Origin: Fervidicola ferrireducens
GTDB taxonomy: Bacteria > Bacillota > Thermosediminibacteria > Thermosediminibacterales > Thermosediminibacteraceae
Length of the DNA: 64,000 nt
NCBI RefSeq assembly: GCF_001562425.1
Contig: NZ_LOED01000001.1
Location: forward strand, 1 to 64,000
Direction: 5' to 3'
The translations under genes were made by a program, and so were the position numbers. Under the pieces are notes generated by a model that was not told the DNA's origin, ran no database searches, and was given only the letters and a program-made list of their open reading frames with translations. Shown in pieces: positions 33,015 through 41,879 of the stretch (position 1 is the first letter of the stretch; each line of letters begins with the position of its first letter).

Positions 33015-35219
33015 TTAACCTCCATTTTTTTCAATTTTCTCCTTCATTTTTTTCACCAGGAAACTGGCCACGTGGATCCCTTTGGTGCCGCGCCCGAATC
33101 CGGCGTCAAGCCCCGCTTCTTTAGCCATTTCATCGGTGACCTGCGTTCCGCCGCCCACGAGGATGACCTTCTCCCTTATGCCCTTTTCGATGCAAAGTTC
33201 GTGCAATTTCCTCATATTTATTCTGTGGATATCGGCGTGGGTGATGATGGTGCTTATGAGTATTGCATCAGCATCGATTTCTATGGCCGCATCCACCACC
33301 TTTTCCACCGGAACGGAAGTTCCCAAATAATGGCATTCTATTCCGAAACCTTCAATCCCTCCATGCTTGATATCAATAATTTCCCTAAGTCCCACGGAAT
33401 GCTCATCCTCTCCAACCGTAGCCGCCACGATTTTCATGGGATGTTCCTTTATAAAGCTCCTTATCTCTTCTTCCGAAAGCACCTCGGGTTTCTTTGGAAT
33501 CGAAAGCGTTGCAGGGTCAATCGCGAATGGGACTTTCCCCTTTATTTCAAGATAAGTGCCTTCCGCGGGATGCATTATCTCGCGGTGGATTACTTCAGCA
33601 TCCTGCAGTCCCATCCTTTTTGCAATCTCGAGTCCCGCAGCTTCCGCCACCTCTTCCTTGACCGGCAGGAACAAGTTCAAGCAAACAACTCCATCGGCAA
33701 ACCACTCTACTTCAGGTTTTATAAGGCCTTTTTCTCTGAGTTCTCTCGTCTCTTCCAGCCTCACGTGGACGTTGTCTTTTTCATCCAGTTCATCGATATA
33801 AGCTATCTTATCTGGATTGCAAAGGGTGCACCCTCCTATCAAATCGCAGGGGTGCTCCAGTCCCTCCGGCAGGTTATTGTAGCCAAAATGGTGGCAAACG
33901 GGCGCCATGTAGTCTTCGTCCCTTTTTACCACGGTCCCGGCTCCAACGCCGCCATCGATTTTTCTTACGATTCCATCGCCGTTACGCTCTGGGTAAAATC
34001 CCGAATCCACGAAAAATCCCATTTCTACGGCCTTGAAATATCCGCCCACTTCCAGGATTTCTTCTAAAAACAGCACGGCTCTCTCCTTTAATTCTCTCAC
34101 TTTTTCTCCGAGCGGGCCATCCCTTTTTATTTGGACCATCTCGGTCAAGCCGTCCATACCAACAAGAGCCTGTTTCGCCGTGTCCACGGCCTGGATGTTG
34201 AAGTAATGCCAGGGCACGTTTCTCCCCTCGTCTGGAGTGATGGTGCTCTGTATATCTGCACCGGTGAGGCGCGATATGAGGAGGTTAAGGACGTGCGTTA
34301 CGGTGGCCTCCCTCGTGCTTGATTCGATGTACTTCGTGTTCATCTGGGCACGCATCCTGAATCCTTTAAAAAGCTCCCGTAGGGCCACAGCATAGGGCAG
34401 GTCAAGCCTCAAACACGGAGCCGGGGGCGCCGTCGGCGGCACTGTCGAAAGGCAGATGTTTTCTTTTTTCATGCCGACCTTTAATGAATACATAGCATTT
34501 ATGGCGTGCTGCACCATGAGCTCAGGCATTACCTTCCAGGCTTCCCGGGCGGTGGCGTTGGCATTGTGGGCGCCGTCTATTTGTATCATATCGGCCCAGG
34601 CCATTATCTTTTTTGCTACCGCCGCATCGACGAAAGAACGCACCATATTGACGTTCCTGTAGAGCACGTTATACTGCGGGTCCTGGTGGGCGCCGTTTAC
34701 CCCTTCCTCTGCAAACAGCACTGCCACCTCAGGTCCCGCCACACCGCTTACGTAGGAGTGAAAGTTTATCGGCCTTCCCACCTCATCTTCTATCATATCA
34801 AGAGCTTTTCTTGTAGCCCGAAGCTGTTTTCTGGTTATCGGAACTCCCCCTACACCTTCCGGAGTACCCTCAATAAGGCCGTCAAAGTGGCTCTGCCCTG
34901 CTGTCCTGATGACCATGATGTGGTCCGCACCGTGCCAGGCCGCCATGCGCATCCTGCGGATATCGTCTTCAAACCTGCCGGAAGCAATTTCCGTGGTGAT
35001 GACGAAATCCGGCTGTGGGTCTATGTTTCCGAAATACTTGGCAGCTGGAAGCGGGATGCTGTTTTTTAAGCTTTTTGATGTTTCCAGGTATTCAAAAGGC
35101 CCTATTTTCTGGTTTTCTACCTTTTCACGCCAGTGCCAGCCCCTGCGCCGGGGACGGTAGTGTTCCAGGTCCTTCAGTATTTCTTCAATATTCAGCTTTT
35201 CATCTTTTTTAAGTTCCAT
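33015..35219 (-). CDS. oraE: D-ornithine 4,5-aminomutase, B12/PLP-binding large subunit
   Basis: Moves the terminal amino group of D-ornithine to C4, giving 2,4-diaminopentanoate, by an adenosylcobalamin radical mechanism. 734 residues with an N-terminal barrel and C-terminal Rossmann-like B12 domain. The B12 motif DEHSVG gives the axial His at 607; 11 residues later IIDIKHGG gives the PLP Schiff-base Lys at 618. The same His-to-Lys spacing occurs in Clostridium sticklandii OraE. Directly follows oraS (stop and start adjacent). Confidence 0.96.
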   Translation of the reverse strand: MELKKDEKLNIEEILKDLEHYRPRRRGWHWREKVENQKIGPFEYLETSKSLKNSIPLPAAKYFGNIDPQPDFVITTEIASGRFEDDIRRMRMAAWHGADHIMVIRTAGQSHFDGLIEGTPEGVGGVPITRKQLRATRKALDMIEDEVGRPINFHSYVSGVAGPEVAVLFAEEGVNGAHQDPQYNVLYRNVNMVRSFVDAAVAKKIMAWADMIQIDGAHNANATAREAWKVMPELMVQHAINAMYSLKVGMKKENICLSTVPPTAPPAPCLRLDLPYAVALRELFKGFRMRAQMNTKYIESSTREATVTHVLNLLISRLTGADIQSTITPDEGRNVPWHYFNIQAVDTAKQALVGMDGLTEMVQIKRDGPLGEKVRELKERAVLFLEEILEVGGYFKAVEMGFFVDSGFYPERNGDGIVRKIDGGVGAGTVVKRDEDYMAPVCHHFGYNNLPEGLEHPCDLIGGCTLCNPDKIAYIDELDEKDNVHVRLEETRELREKGLIKPEVEWFADGVVCLNLFLPVKEEVAEAAGLEIAKRMGLQDAEVIHREIMHPAEGTYLEIKGKVPFAIDPATLSIPKKPEVLSEEEIRSFIKEHPMKIVAATVGEDEHSVGLREIIDIKHGGIEGFGIECHYLGTSVPVEKVVDAAIEIDADAILISTIITHADIHRINMRKLHELCIEKGIREKVILVGGGTQVTDEMAKEAGLDAGFGRGTKGIHVASFLVKKMKEKIEKNGG

Positions 35220-35609
35220 TTACATCACCTTCCCCACGATCGATGCGTCAATTTTTAACGCCATGGCTTTTTCTATTTCGTCCCAGCCCTCGCCTCGAGC
35301 CAATTGATTCCCGGCTTCTTTAACGGAAATCCCTTTATAAAGGGCGTATTTCAAAACCACATGCCCCGCTCCCTTTCCGAGCAATCCCTTTTCCACGCAC
35401 CTTTCCACAACGGCTTTGGCTGTGAGGCTGTCAAAACCCATCCTGAGCAGCACGGACCTTTCTATAGAAGGAGATGTATGGGTTCGCGCAAGCTCAATCA
35501 GAGGGTCTACTATCTTCTCGGTGAGCTCCCAGAACCTTTTTTCTAATTCTTCCTCCGTGAGATTTGCAAGGTGCTTTCGCCTTTCTTCAAAGTCATCTTT
35601 CCTCTGCAT
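35220..35609 (-). CDS. oraS: D-ornithine 4,5-aminomutase small subunit
   Basis: 129 residues, normal for OraS. RREDDFEERR-type charged N-terminus, then LEKRFWELTEKIVDPLIELA and SIERSVLLRMGFDSLTAKAV. Forms the heterotetramer with OraE and is needed for its activity. TAGGAGGTGGG stands before ATG 35609. Fourth gene of ord-ortA-ortB-oraS-oraE-mutL. Confidence 0.93.
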   Translation of the reverse strand: MQRKDDFEERRKHLANLTEEELEKRFWELTEKIVDPLIELARTHTSPSIERSVLLRMGFDSLTAKAVVERCVEKGLLGKGAGHVVLKYALYKGISVKEAGNQLARGEGWDEIEKAMALKIDASIVGKVM

Positions 35610-35620
35610 TTTCCCACCTC

Positions 35621-37039
35621 CTAAAATTTAACTCCCAGTTCATCTAATACGCCTTTTACATATTCCTCATCCGTCTTTGTATCTTCGGCCAGAAATTTTA
35701 TGTCTTCCTCCGTCAACTTTTCGACTTTATAATTTTCTATACAGTTGCTGATATAGGATTTCCTCAAGACGTTCAGGTCAATTTCCTTTACCCTAATTTG
35801 AGAAGGATGTTCCGGGATAATTATCCTCTCGCCGGGCTTGTCGTCGGCAGGATCACCGCGGCGCACTTCTATACCCATTTCTTTTGCAAAAGTAAGCTGA
35901 GCCGACGGCAGTTTCCCCGCACCTGTGTATTCCGTTTCCTGCACTACGAGAATCTGGTCTTCGTCCATCTCTTGAGCTATGGCAAAAGCTGCAGCAAGGG
36001 ACGTGTTACCCGCCGGGCCCCTTTCCAGGCCTTCGAGCTGTGCTAAAGCTTCCGTTATGTAAAAGACCTCGCCCTGACTTACGGTCACGTATCTATCCAG
36101 GTAGCGCAGGGGCCTTGCGGCATTTCTCGGCACGTCGGCCCTGTCGGGCCATGTAGCAAAGGGAACGCCGAAGCCCGTATGTCCCGTGGTAAAGGATTTC
36201 CTGTTAAAGTCCCTGTCGCTTGCCATGTGAAGCCCTGAAAGATCTACGCTGGCACCGATTATCTTCGTATTTTGGCAGCCCGCCTTCAAAAGGCCCCTTG
36301 CGGTGCCGGTTACGTTCCCGCCGCCGGCATGGGTTATGACCACTGCGTCGGGGTCTCTGCCGGCGATTGCCCTTACCTGCTCCGCCAGCTCGTATCCCAG
36401 AGTCTCAATCCCGGCTATGGCAAAGGGTGTGTAAAGCGAGGCATTGAAGTACCCGGTCTCCTCCAGAAGGCACAAAAAGGTGTAAAAAAGTTCCGGTCCC
36501 ACAGTAAGCTGGATCACTTCTGCGCCAAAGGCTTCACACTTTCTCCCTTTTTCCAGTATTTCAGGCTGGCCCCTGCCTCGACTGTCGAATACCTCCTGAA
36601 CCACAATGCAGTTTAATCCCCTCATGGCAGCCTGCGATGCCACCGCCGCCCCGTAATTTCCGCTGGTGGCGGCTATTACCCCTTTATATCCCAATTTTTG
36701 AGCCCTGTATACCGAAACCGATGCCCTCCTGTCCTTGAAGCTGCCCGAAGGGTTGCAGGCTTCGTCCTTTATGAAAATCCGGGCTCCCTTACCCGGTGGT
36801 GCAACTTTTCGTGCTAGCTTCGTAAGATTTTTAAGTTCCAACAAAGGAGTATTCCCTACCCCCGTCTCTGCCTGTATCTTCCTTACTTCGTCTATGGTAT
36901 AACCTACTTCCTGCATCATGCGCTCGTAGTCGAAAGCAATGCTGCCCGATTCAAAGATTTGATAGTCTATCCCAACCGCCTTTTTCATTATTTCATTTTT
37001 TCTCTTCATTACGGCATCGTAGCTCATGTCACGAGACAC
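35621..37039 (-). CDS. ortB: 2-amino-4-ketopentanoate thiolase, PLP (beta) subunit
   Basis: With OrtA, cleaves 2-amino-4-oxopentanoate with CoA to acetyl-CoA and D-alanine. About 472 residues, fold-type II PLP enzyme of the threonine-synthase kind. The PLP lysine is in NPSGSFKDRRASVSVY, and the phosphate-binding glycine loop in HAGGGNVTGTARG. GTG 37039 sits 8 nt after GGGAGG; a start further upstream is unlikely. Overlaps the ortA end by 11 nt, matching their joint function. Confidence 0.93.
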   Translation of the reverse strand: MSRDMSYDAVMKRKNEIMKKAVGIDYQIFESGSIAFDYERMMQEVGYTIDEVRKIQAETGVGNTPLLELKNLTKLARKVAPPGKGARIFIKDEACNPSGSFKDRRASVSVYRAQKLGYKGVIAATSGNYGAAVASQAAMRGLNCIVVQEVFDSRGRGQPEILEKGRKCEAFGAEVIQLTVGPELFYTFLCLLEETGYFNASLYTPFAIAGIETLGYELAEQVRAIAGRDPDAVVITHAGGGNVTGTARGLLKAGCQNTKIIGASVDLSGLHMASDRDFNRKSFTTGHTGFGVPFATWPDRADVPRNAARPLRYLDRYVTVSQGEVFYITEALAQLEGLERGPAGNTSLAAAFAIAQEMDEDQILVVQETEYTGAGKLPSAQLTFAKEMGIEVRRGDPADDKPGERIIIPEHPSQIRVKEIDLNVLRKSYISNCIENYKVEKLTEEDIKFLAEDTKTDEEYVKGVLDELGVKF

Positions 37040-37340
37040 TGTCTTCACCTCCCAGGATCTTCCTCAACTCCATCCCTATTGAGAGAAGCTCGGGCACAGG
37101 CCTTCCAAAGCCGTGTTCGTATTCGGGATTGATTTTTACAAGCGTACCTTTTACCTTTCGGCCTATTAAAGTCTCGATTTCCACTTCATCGCCTAAATTG
37201 GCGTCATGGGTGAGAAAGCCTTTCAGCCTGAATTCAAGCGGCACTTTCTTCGTATCGTCCGGGAGGCGTGCCGACCTTTCTTCGGGTTTTAACACAACCT
37301 TATGAATCTGGACCCAGGTCCCTTTTAAAGCATCAGGCAT
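37029..37340 (-). CDS. ortA: 2-amino-4-ketopentanoate thiolase, alpha subunit
   Basis: 103 residues from ATG 37340 (GGTGGGG upstream), beginning MPDALKGTWVQIHKVVL. Small partner of OrtB with the family segments PLEFRLKGFL and YEHGFGRPVPELLSIG. Overlaps ord by 8 nt and ortB by 11 nt. Necessary partner of the PLP subunit in the characterised clostridial system. Confidence 0.9.
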   Translation of the reverse strand: MPDALKGTWVQIHKVVLKPEERSARLPDDTKKVPLEFRLKGFLTHDANLGDEVEIETLIGRKVKGTLVKINPEYEHGFGRPVPELLSIGMELRKILGGEDSVS

Positions 37341-38385
37341 TTTCCCCACCATCCTTCAAAAGTTTCCTCACATCCCCCATGATAGCAGCAGGCACCGGCA
37401 GGTCCTTCATAGTAACTAAACCCGGCTTTGCCTCAATAACCTTCGGAATCATATTGACCGCGATGGCAATAGTGCCTATGCCACCAGGAATTTCGGGTTT
37501 TATTGCCAGGTTAATATTGGGGGTGCCTTCAATCTCGATATAATCGCCGGTTTCGACGTTTTCCAGCTCCGGCCTTATCTGCTGGGGGTGTTCCAGGACT
37601 ATAACCGGCTCGCCTTTCCTAAGGCCTATACCGATATGCTTGCAGCCCGCCACCATGCCCGGCTGAACCTTGGCGTAAGGAGTTTCCCGGTAGACCTTCG
37701 AAACTATGGGTTCTCTTATCTGCTTTATTTCGTCGATTTCAAGCCCCAAAGCTTCGGAAATAAGGCTTATGGACTCGGGAAAACCGATGTGGCCGACTAT
37801 TGTACCTTCCTCAAGGCCTCTGTGGAACTCTTCTACAGTGGTCCCCACGCCCTGGGTCCTCATTACTGTGGTGCCGAAAGGCGAAAGGTCGTTTATCCTC
37901 CTTGCCGTGATTTTCTTGATATCCATGCACACACCGCTTAAAGCGATTATGAGTGTGTCGAGTACAAATCCCGGATTTATGCCGGTTCCAAGTACCGTTA
38001 CGTTATGGTCTTTCGCCAATTTGTCTATTTCCCTTGCTATATCGGGTTCTCGATAGGCGGGATAAGCCATCTCTTCGGCAATGGTAATGACATTTTTCCC
38101 GCTTTCAATGGCCATCTTAATTTGCGGGAAAATTTCCCTGGTAAAAGAAGAAGTGGCAACAAGAACGATATCAGCATCTTCTTTCAATGCTTTCTCCGAC
38201 TCGGCGGTTACAGTCACCCCGACTTTACTGCCAAGATTCAGTACTTCTCCCAGGTCCTTTCCGGCCTTTTCCTGCCGCGAAGCTATAGCTCCGACTATCT
38301 CCATGCCCTTTTTTTGCAAAATCATCCTGGCCATGCCTCCGCCCATGGCTCCTAGGCCCCAGACGATGACTTTTACGTTTTCCAT
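37333..38385 (-). CDS. ord: 2,4-diaminopentanoate dehydrogenase
   Basis: Oxidatively deaminates 2,4-diaminopentanoate to 2-amino-4-ketopentanoate with NAD(P)+. 350 residues of the DapB-like Rossmann type. The dinucleotide motif VIVWGLGAMGGGMAR is at residues 5-19; GTGINPGFVLDTLIIALS is the family's middle signature. ATG 38385 follows AAAGGAG; three extra upstream residues are possible. First gene of the operon, read from the sigma-54 promoter at 38435-38450. Confidence 0.93.
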   Translation of the reverse strand: MENVKVIVWGLGAMGGGMARMILQKKGMEIVGAIASRQEKAGKDLGEVLNLGSKVGVTVTAESEKALKEDADIVLVATSSFTREIFPQIKMAIESGKNVITIAEEMAYPAYREPDIAREIDKLAKDHNVTVLGTGINPGFVLDTLIIALSGVCMDIKKITARRINDLSPFGTTVMRTQGVGTTVEEFHRGLEEGTIVGHIGFPESISLISEALGLEIDEIKQIREPIVSKVYRETPYAKVQPGMVAGCKHIGIGLRKGEPVIVLEHPQQIRPELENVETGDYIEIEGTPNINLAIKPEIPGGIGTIAIAVNMIPKVIEAKPGLVTMKDLPVPAAIMGDVRKLLKDGGENA

Positions 38386-38434
38386 AAAAAACACTCCTTT
38401 GTGACTTTTTTGATTCAGTTATTTTTATTGCAAG

Positions 38435-38450
38435 AGCAAATTTTATGCCA
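38435..38450 (-). promoter_or_regulatory. Sigma-54 promoter of the ord-ort-ora operon
   Basis: Minus strand TGGCAT-AAAAT-TTGCT: GG (-24) and GC (-12) are exactly 10 nt apart, as sigma-54 requires. Start of transcription expected near 38424. Consensus is TGGCAC-N5-TTGCW. Confidence 0.82.
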
Positions 38451-38493
38451 AATATTTCGTCCCGGAAAAAAGGTTTATTTATAATTACTTGCC

Positions 38494-38507
38494 GCAAAAT
38501 TTTTTGC
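38494..38507. promoter_or_regulatory. Upstream activator site of the ord promoter
   Basis: Perfect 14-bp palindrome GCAAAATTTTTTGC about 70-80 bp upstream of the expected start, a usual place for a sigma-54 activator. Related repeats stand upstream of the other three sigma-54 promoters here. Confidence 0.6.
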
Positions 38508-38516
38508 TAAAAAAAT

Positions 38517-38534
38517 ACCCTCATCAAGGAGGGT
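38517..38534 (-). terminator. Terminator of the first NhaC-type antiporter gene
   Basis: Minus strand ACCCTC-N6-GAGGGT followed by ATTTTTTTAG, 30 bp past the stop at 38564. Stem is short (6 bp) but the T-tract is good. Confidence 0.65.
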
Positions 38535-38563
38535 TACTGCAAAAAATTTTTTTATTTTTTATA

Positions 38564-39952
38564 TCAGCTTTTATCATCGTCTTTGAGCCTTTCTATGGTA
38601 AATCCCGTAAAACCGTAAATAATAGAAACGATAGGGTTAATGTAATTCAAAAAGGCCCATGGTGCATAGGCGGTCGCCGAAACCCCGAGAACCCCCTTCA
38701 TAAAAGCGCCGCACGTGTTCCAGGGAACCAAAGCCGAAGTGAGGGTGCCTGCGTCTTCCAGTGCCCGCGAAAGGTTCTTTGGGTGAAGCCCTTTTTCTCT
38801 ATAGGCTTTTGCATACATCCTGCCGGGCACAACTATAGAAATATACTGCTCAGGCAGCAGCATATTGCTGGCAACGCACGTCAAAATTGTGGAACATATC
38901 AAACCTCTGACACTTTTCACTCGCTTTAAAAGCGCTTCCAGAATAACTTCCAGCTGTCCGGTTCTTTCCATAATGCCTCCAAACATCATGGAGGCAATTG
39001 TCAATGAAATTGAATACATCATGGCAGTCAATCCACCTGCGGTTAAAAGATCGTCAATCATTTTATTCCCGGTCTCACTAACAAATCCAGAATATCCTGC
39101 ATTTAAAATCTGCCCCAAATCGGCTCCCTGGAATATAAACGCCTCTATCGCCCCTAAAAGAATGCCCAAAGTTATTCCGGGAATGGCTGGAACTTTTAAA
39201 GCTACACAGATAATTACTGCTAAAGGAGGAATGAGCAATAAGGAATTTATATTGAACTGTCCAGCAAGAACTCCCTGTATTTCTTTAATTGTCGAAACAT
39301 CTACTGCACCGGAACCGTATCGAAAGCCTAAAAAGAGGTATAACAGGGCGGCTATAATATAACTTACACCGGTAGTATAAACCATATGTTTGACATGAGA
39401 AAAAATATCCGTCCCAGCTACAGCCGGTGCAAGATTAGTGGTATCCGAAAGAGGCGACATTTTGTCCCCAAAATACGCCCCCGATATTACAGCTCCGGCC
39501 ACCAGTGGAGCCGGTATTCCAAGTCCTTTGCCTATTCCCATAAGAGCAATACCTATGGTACCTGCTGTACCCCACGATGTACCTGTAGCAAGGGAAGTAA
39601 TGGAACATATAAGAAGTGCAGCGAGTAGAAAAAACTTTGGTGAAATAATATTGAGGCCATAATATATCATAGTGGGAACAACTCCGGCTAAAATCCACAC
39701 ACCTATCAAAATTCCAATTATTGTCAAAATGATAATCGCCTGTAGAGCCTGGGAAATGCCGTCAATCATGCCTTTTTCGATGTCTTTCCATTTGTAGCCT
39801 AGTCTTACAGCTACGAGGCTAGCAAAAAAAGAACCTATTAACATGGGGACGTGGGGGTCGGTGTGATACTTAATCAAACTTATTCCCATGACTGTAATTA
39901 GTGCTAAAACAGAAAAAAGTGCTTCATAAAGATAAGGTTTTCTCGGTTGCAT
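38564..39952 (-). CDS. NhaC-type Na+/H+ antiporter family transporter 1
   Basis: 462 residues, roughly twelve hydrophobic helices. Family signatures TGTSWGTAGTIGIALMGIG and GAYFGDKMSPLSDTTNLAP mark the NhaC/ArcD-like group of the ion-transporter superfamily. In this catabolic cluster, an amino-acid exchanger (ornithine or alanine) is as likely as a pure Na+/H+ antiporter. AAGGAGG precedes ATG 39952. It has its own sigma-54 promoter at 40003-40018. Confidence 0.88.
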   Translation of the reverse strand: MQPRKPYLYEALFSVLALITVMGISLIKYHTDPHVPMLIGSFFASLVAVRLGYKWKDIEKGMIDGISQALQAIIILTIIGILIGVWILAGVVPTMIYYGLNIISPKFFLLAALLICSITSLATGTSWGTAGTIGIALMGIGKGLGIPAPLVAGAVISGAYFGDKMSPLSDTTNLAPAVAGTDIFSHVKHMVYTTGVSYIIAALLYLFLGFRYGSGAVDVSTIKEIQGVLAGQFNINSLLLIPPLAVIICVALKVPAIPGITLGILLGAIEAFIFQGADLGQILNAGYSGFVSETGNKMIDDLLTAGGLTAMMYSISLTIASMMFGGIMERTGQLEVILEALLKRVKSVRGLICSTILTCVASNMLLPEQYISIVVPGRMYAKAYREKGLHPKNLSRALEDAGTLTSALVPWNTCGAFMKGVLGVSATAYAPWAFLNYINPIVSIIYGFTGFTIERLKDDDKS

Positions 39953-40002
39953 TTTTTTCCTCCTTTGCTAATTTTATTGTTACAACTTAACCACATTTAT
40001 TC

Positions 40003-40018
40003 AGCAAATTTTGTGCCA
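40003..40018 (-). promoter_or_regulatory. Sigma-54 promoter of transporter 1
   Basis: Minus strand TGGCAC-AAAAT-TTGCT, a full match to the -24/-12 consensus, 51 bp upstream of the antiporter start. Confidence 0.85.
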
Positions 40019-40139
40019 TAAACATTTTAATTATCGAATAAAACCAAACTTTGATAAATTATCCGGCTATTTTGTAAACGCTTATTCATCTCGGAGTTAA
40101 AAACCCTATTCATAATTGTTATTATCGTCAATAAGATCA

Positions 40140-40168
40140 CGCAAATTATTTTGCGCAAAAATTTTGGC
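40140..40168. promoter_or_regulatory. Paired upstream activator sites of transporter 1
   Basis: Two adjoining inverted repeats: CGCAAATTATTTTGCG (40140-40155) and GCAAAAATTTTGGC (40155-40168, one mismatch). Half-sites are the same GCAAA/TTTGC as at the ord promoter. They lie about 130-150 bp upstream of the -12 box. Confidence 0.55.
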
Positions 40169-40175
40169 ATAAATC

Positions 40176-41828
40176 TCATTTTGTCCCTTTTTGGCTCAAC
40201 TTTTCTACAAACAATTTTAAAAGCTTTGGAGCAACTCTAAATGAGTAATCAAGTTCTAACCTCTCCGTGTTCTTATGGGCATCTTTTCCTGAGGGGCCTA
40301 TATTCAGGACAGGTACATCCAGTTTAACAAGATACTCTATTTGGATATCATAAAGATTTCCCCAACCAGGCATATTTTCCGCAAGGAAAACTAGTTCTTC
40401 ACGACTCCCTTGAAACCCAAAAAAGCTCAAATCAGTTATACCTGCCATATACTCAACAATTTCCAATTCCTCACCGAACTCTTTCCGAGCAAAATCAATA
40501 ATTTCATTTACTACTTCTAAAATGTTTTTCTCTTTAGTAGTTTGCCTGAGATTTCCTCGATGAGGATAATAAGGCGGCAGAAATCCGATAATCACTTTCG
40601 GGTCTTTGTCCGGGTAGAATTTCAGCAATTCCCCGATTAACGCTACACATCTTTCGCGTTCATCCAGGTCGTCCGTAAGGGTTTTAAAAAATTTTCTCAC
40701 ATACTCATTTATATCTCCTGAAAAATTCTGTTTGACGCTCTCGAATAATTCTTGATAAGTTAGAATTTTTGCCTTCCATGGAATATCTACTTTCCTTCCC
40801 GAAATTTTGCAAAATTCTTTTGCGGAATCATTTAAATGTCTTATAGTCATATTGAAAGCTTCTTCGGCAATAATTTTCATCTCCATTAATATCTTCTTTG
40901 GCAACTTAGTAACCGTCAAATAGTTATAATAGGCCACTCCCTTTCCAGGGATGGTAACCGAATATGCATCTCTCAGGTCCTTCTGTTTTAAACACAACGG
41001 TGGGGAGAAAAACTGCTTCTCTTTGCCATCGATGAATTTCGCCTTTGCCTCCAAAAGGATATTTATGTATGAAAGCAACAAATTGGGATTGAACCCATCA
41101 GCCCAATCCGCAACATGAGTTTCTTTTCCCACAACGTAAAAGAAAGGCATAATCTTCCCTACAGTCCCTAAATGAATATATCGTTTGGTATCGCCGGGAA
41201 ACACAGGGCTTGAAGGTTCACAATTGATAGCGGCTATATAGTCTAAACCCATTTCCTCCTGGAATTTGACAAGGTAGGGAACCGCTCCACGCATCCCCGC
41301 CGAGTTATTTTCTTCATCCGGAACTGCTAAAAACATTAAATTTGCATTTAGAGAAGCTGGATTTTGTGAAGCTTCTGCCAGAAAAGCCATTTGTATGGCC
41401 AAACCTGCCTTCATGTCCATAATTCCCCTGCCAAACAAATAATTTCCCGATTCCAGGTCTCTTGCGGCATCTTCATTCAAAGGCAAATTTCGAAGCCGTT
41501 CAGTGTACTTAATGGGGTCGAAAGCTATTTCCTTCAATGCCCCGAAATTTTCCACATCTACAACATCATAATGGCCTATAAAGACTATTGTTTTACTCGT
41601 TGGCGGAATAGCCTTAACCAGTGCCAATACCAGACTTCTTCCTAATTCATCATTGGCTATTTCCAACAACTTAAGATTATCTTTATTTTTTTGAAAATAC
41701 TCTAGTTCCTTTAATATATCGTAAATAAAATTTGCTAGTTCTATCTCACCTTGCGAGCAAGAAAAACTCGGAACCTTAACCAGTTCAAGAGTTAATTCCA
41801 GAATCCCCTCTTTGTTGTTATTTATCAC
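40176..41828 (-). CDS. rocB: RocB-like M20-family peptidase / arginine-utilisation protein
   Basis: 550 residues of the M20 zinc-peptidase family, longer than typical DapE/ArgE and like B. subtilis RocB. Metal-site motifs: VFIGHYDVVD (His/Asp), GRGIMDMKAGLA (bridging Asp) and LAVPDEENNSAGMRG (Glu pair). RocB belongs to the arginine/ornithine regulon of Bacillus but its reaction is not firmly known; amidohydrolysis of an arginine derivative is assumed. GTG start at 41828, GGGGG upstream. It follows the ornithine racemase gene by 51 bp, probably in one transcript. Confidence 0.85.
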   Translation of the reverse strand: MINNNKEGILELTLELVKVPSFSCSQGEIELANFIYDILKELEYFQKNKDNLKLLEIANDELGRSLVLALVKAIPPTSKTIVFIGHYDVVDVENFGALKEIAFDPIKYTERLRNLPLNEDAARDLESGNYLFGRGIMDMKAGLAIQMAFLAEASQNPASLNANLMFLAVPDEENNSAGMRGAVPYLVKFQEEMGLDYIAAINCEPSSPVFPGDTKRYIHLGTVGKIMPFFYVVGKETHVADWADGFNPNLLLSYINILLEAKAKFIDGKEKQFFSPPLCLKQKDLRDAYSVTIPGKGVAYYNYLTVTKLPKKILMEMKIIAEEAFNMTIRHLNDSAKEFCKISGRKVDIPWKAKILTYQELFESVKQNFSGDINEYVRKFFKTLTDDLDERERCVALIGELLKFYPDKDPKVIIGFLPPYYPHRGNLRQTTKEKNILEVVNEIIDFARKEFGEELEIVEYMAGITDLSFFGFQGSREELVFLAENMPGWGNLYDIQIEYLVKLDVPVLNIGPSGKDAHKNTERLELDYSFRVAPKLLKLFVEKLSQKGTK

Positions 41829-41879
41829 TTTGTATCCCCCTATTAAATTTAAAGTTATAAATCACTCTTGCATAAAGCA

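Noticed and set aside
33072-34067. Long plus-strand reading frame of over 300 codons
   Set aside because: It is antisense to oraE, has no ribosome site and its sequence is not protein-like; GC-skewed codons of oraE explain it.
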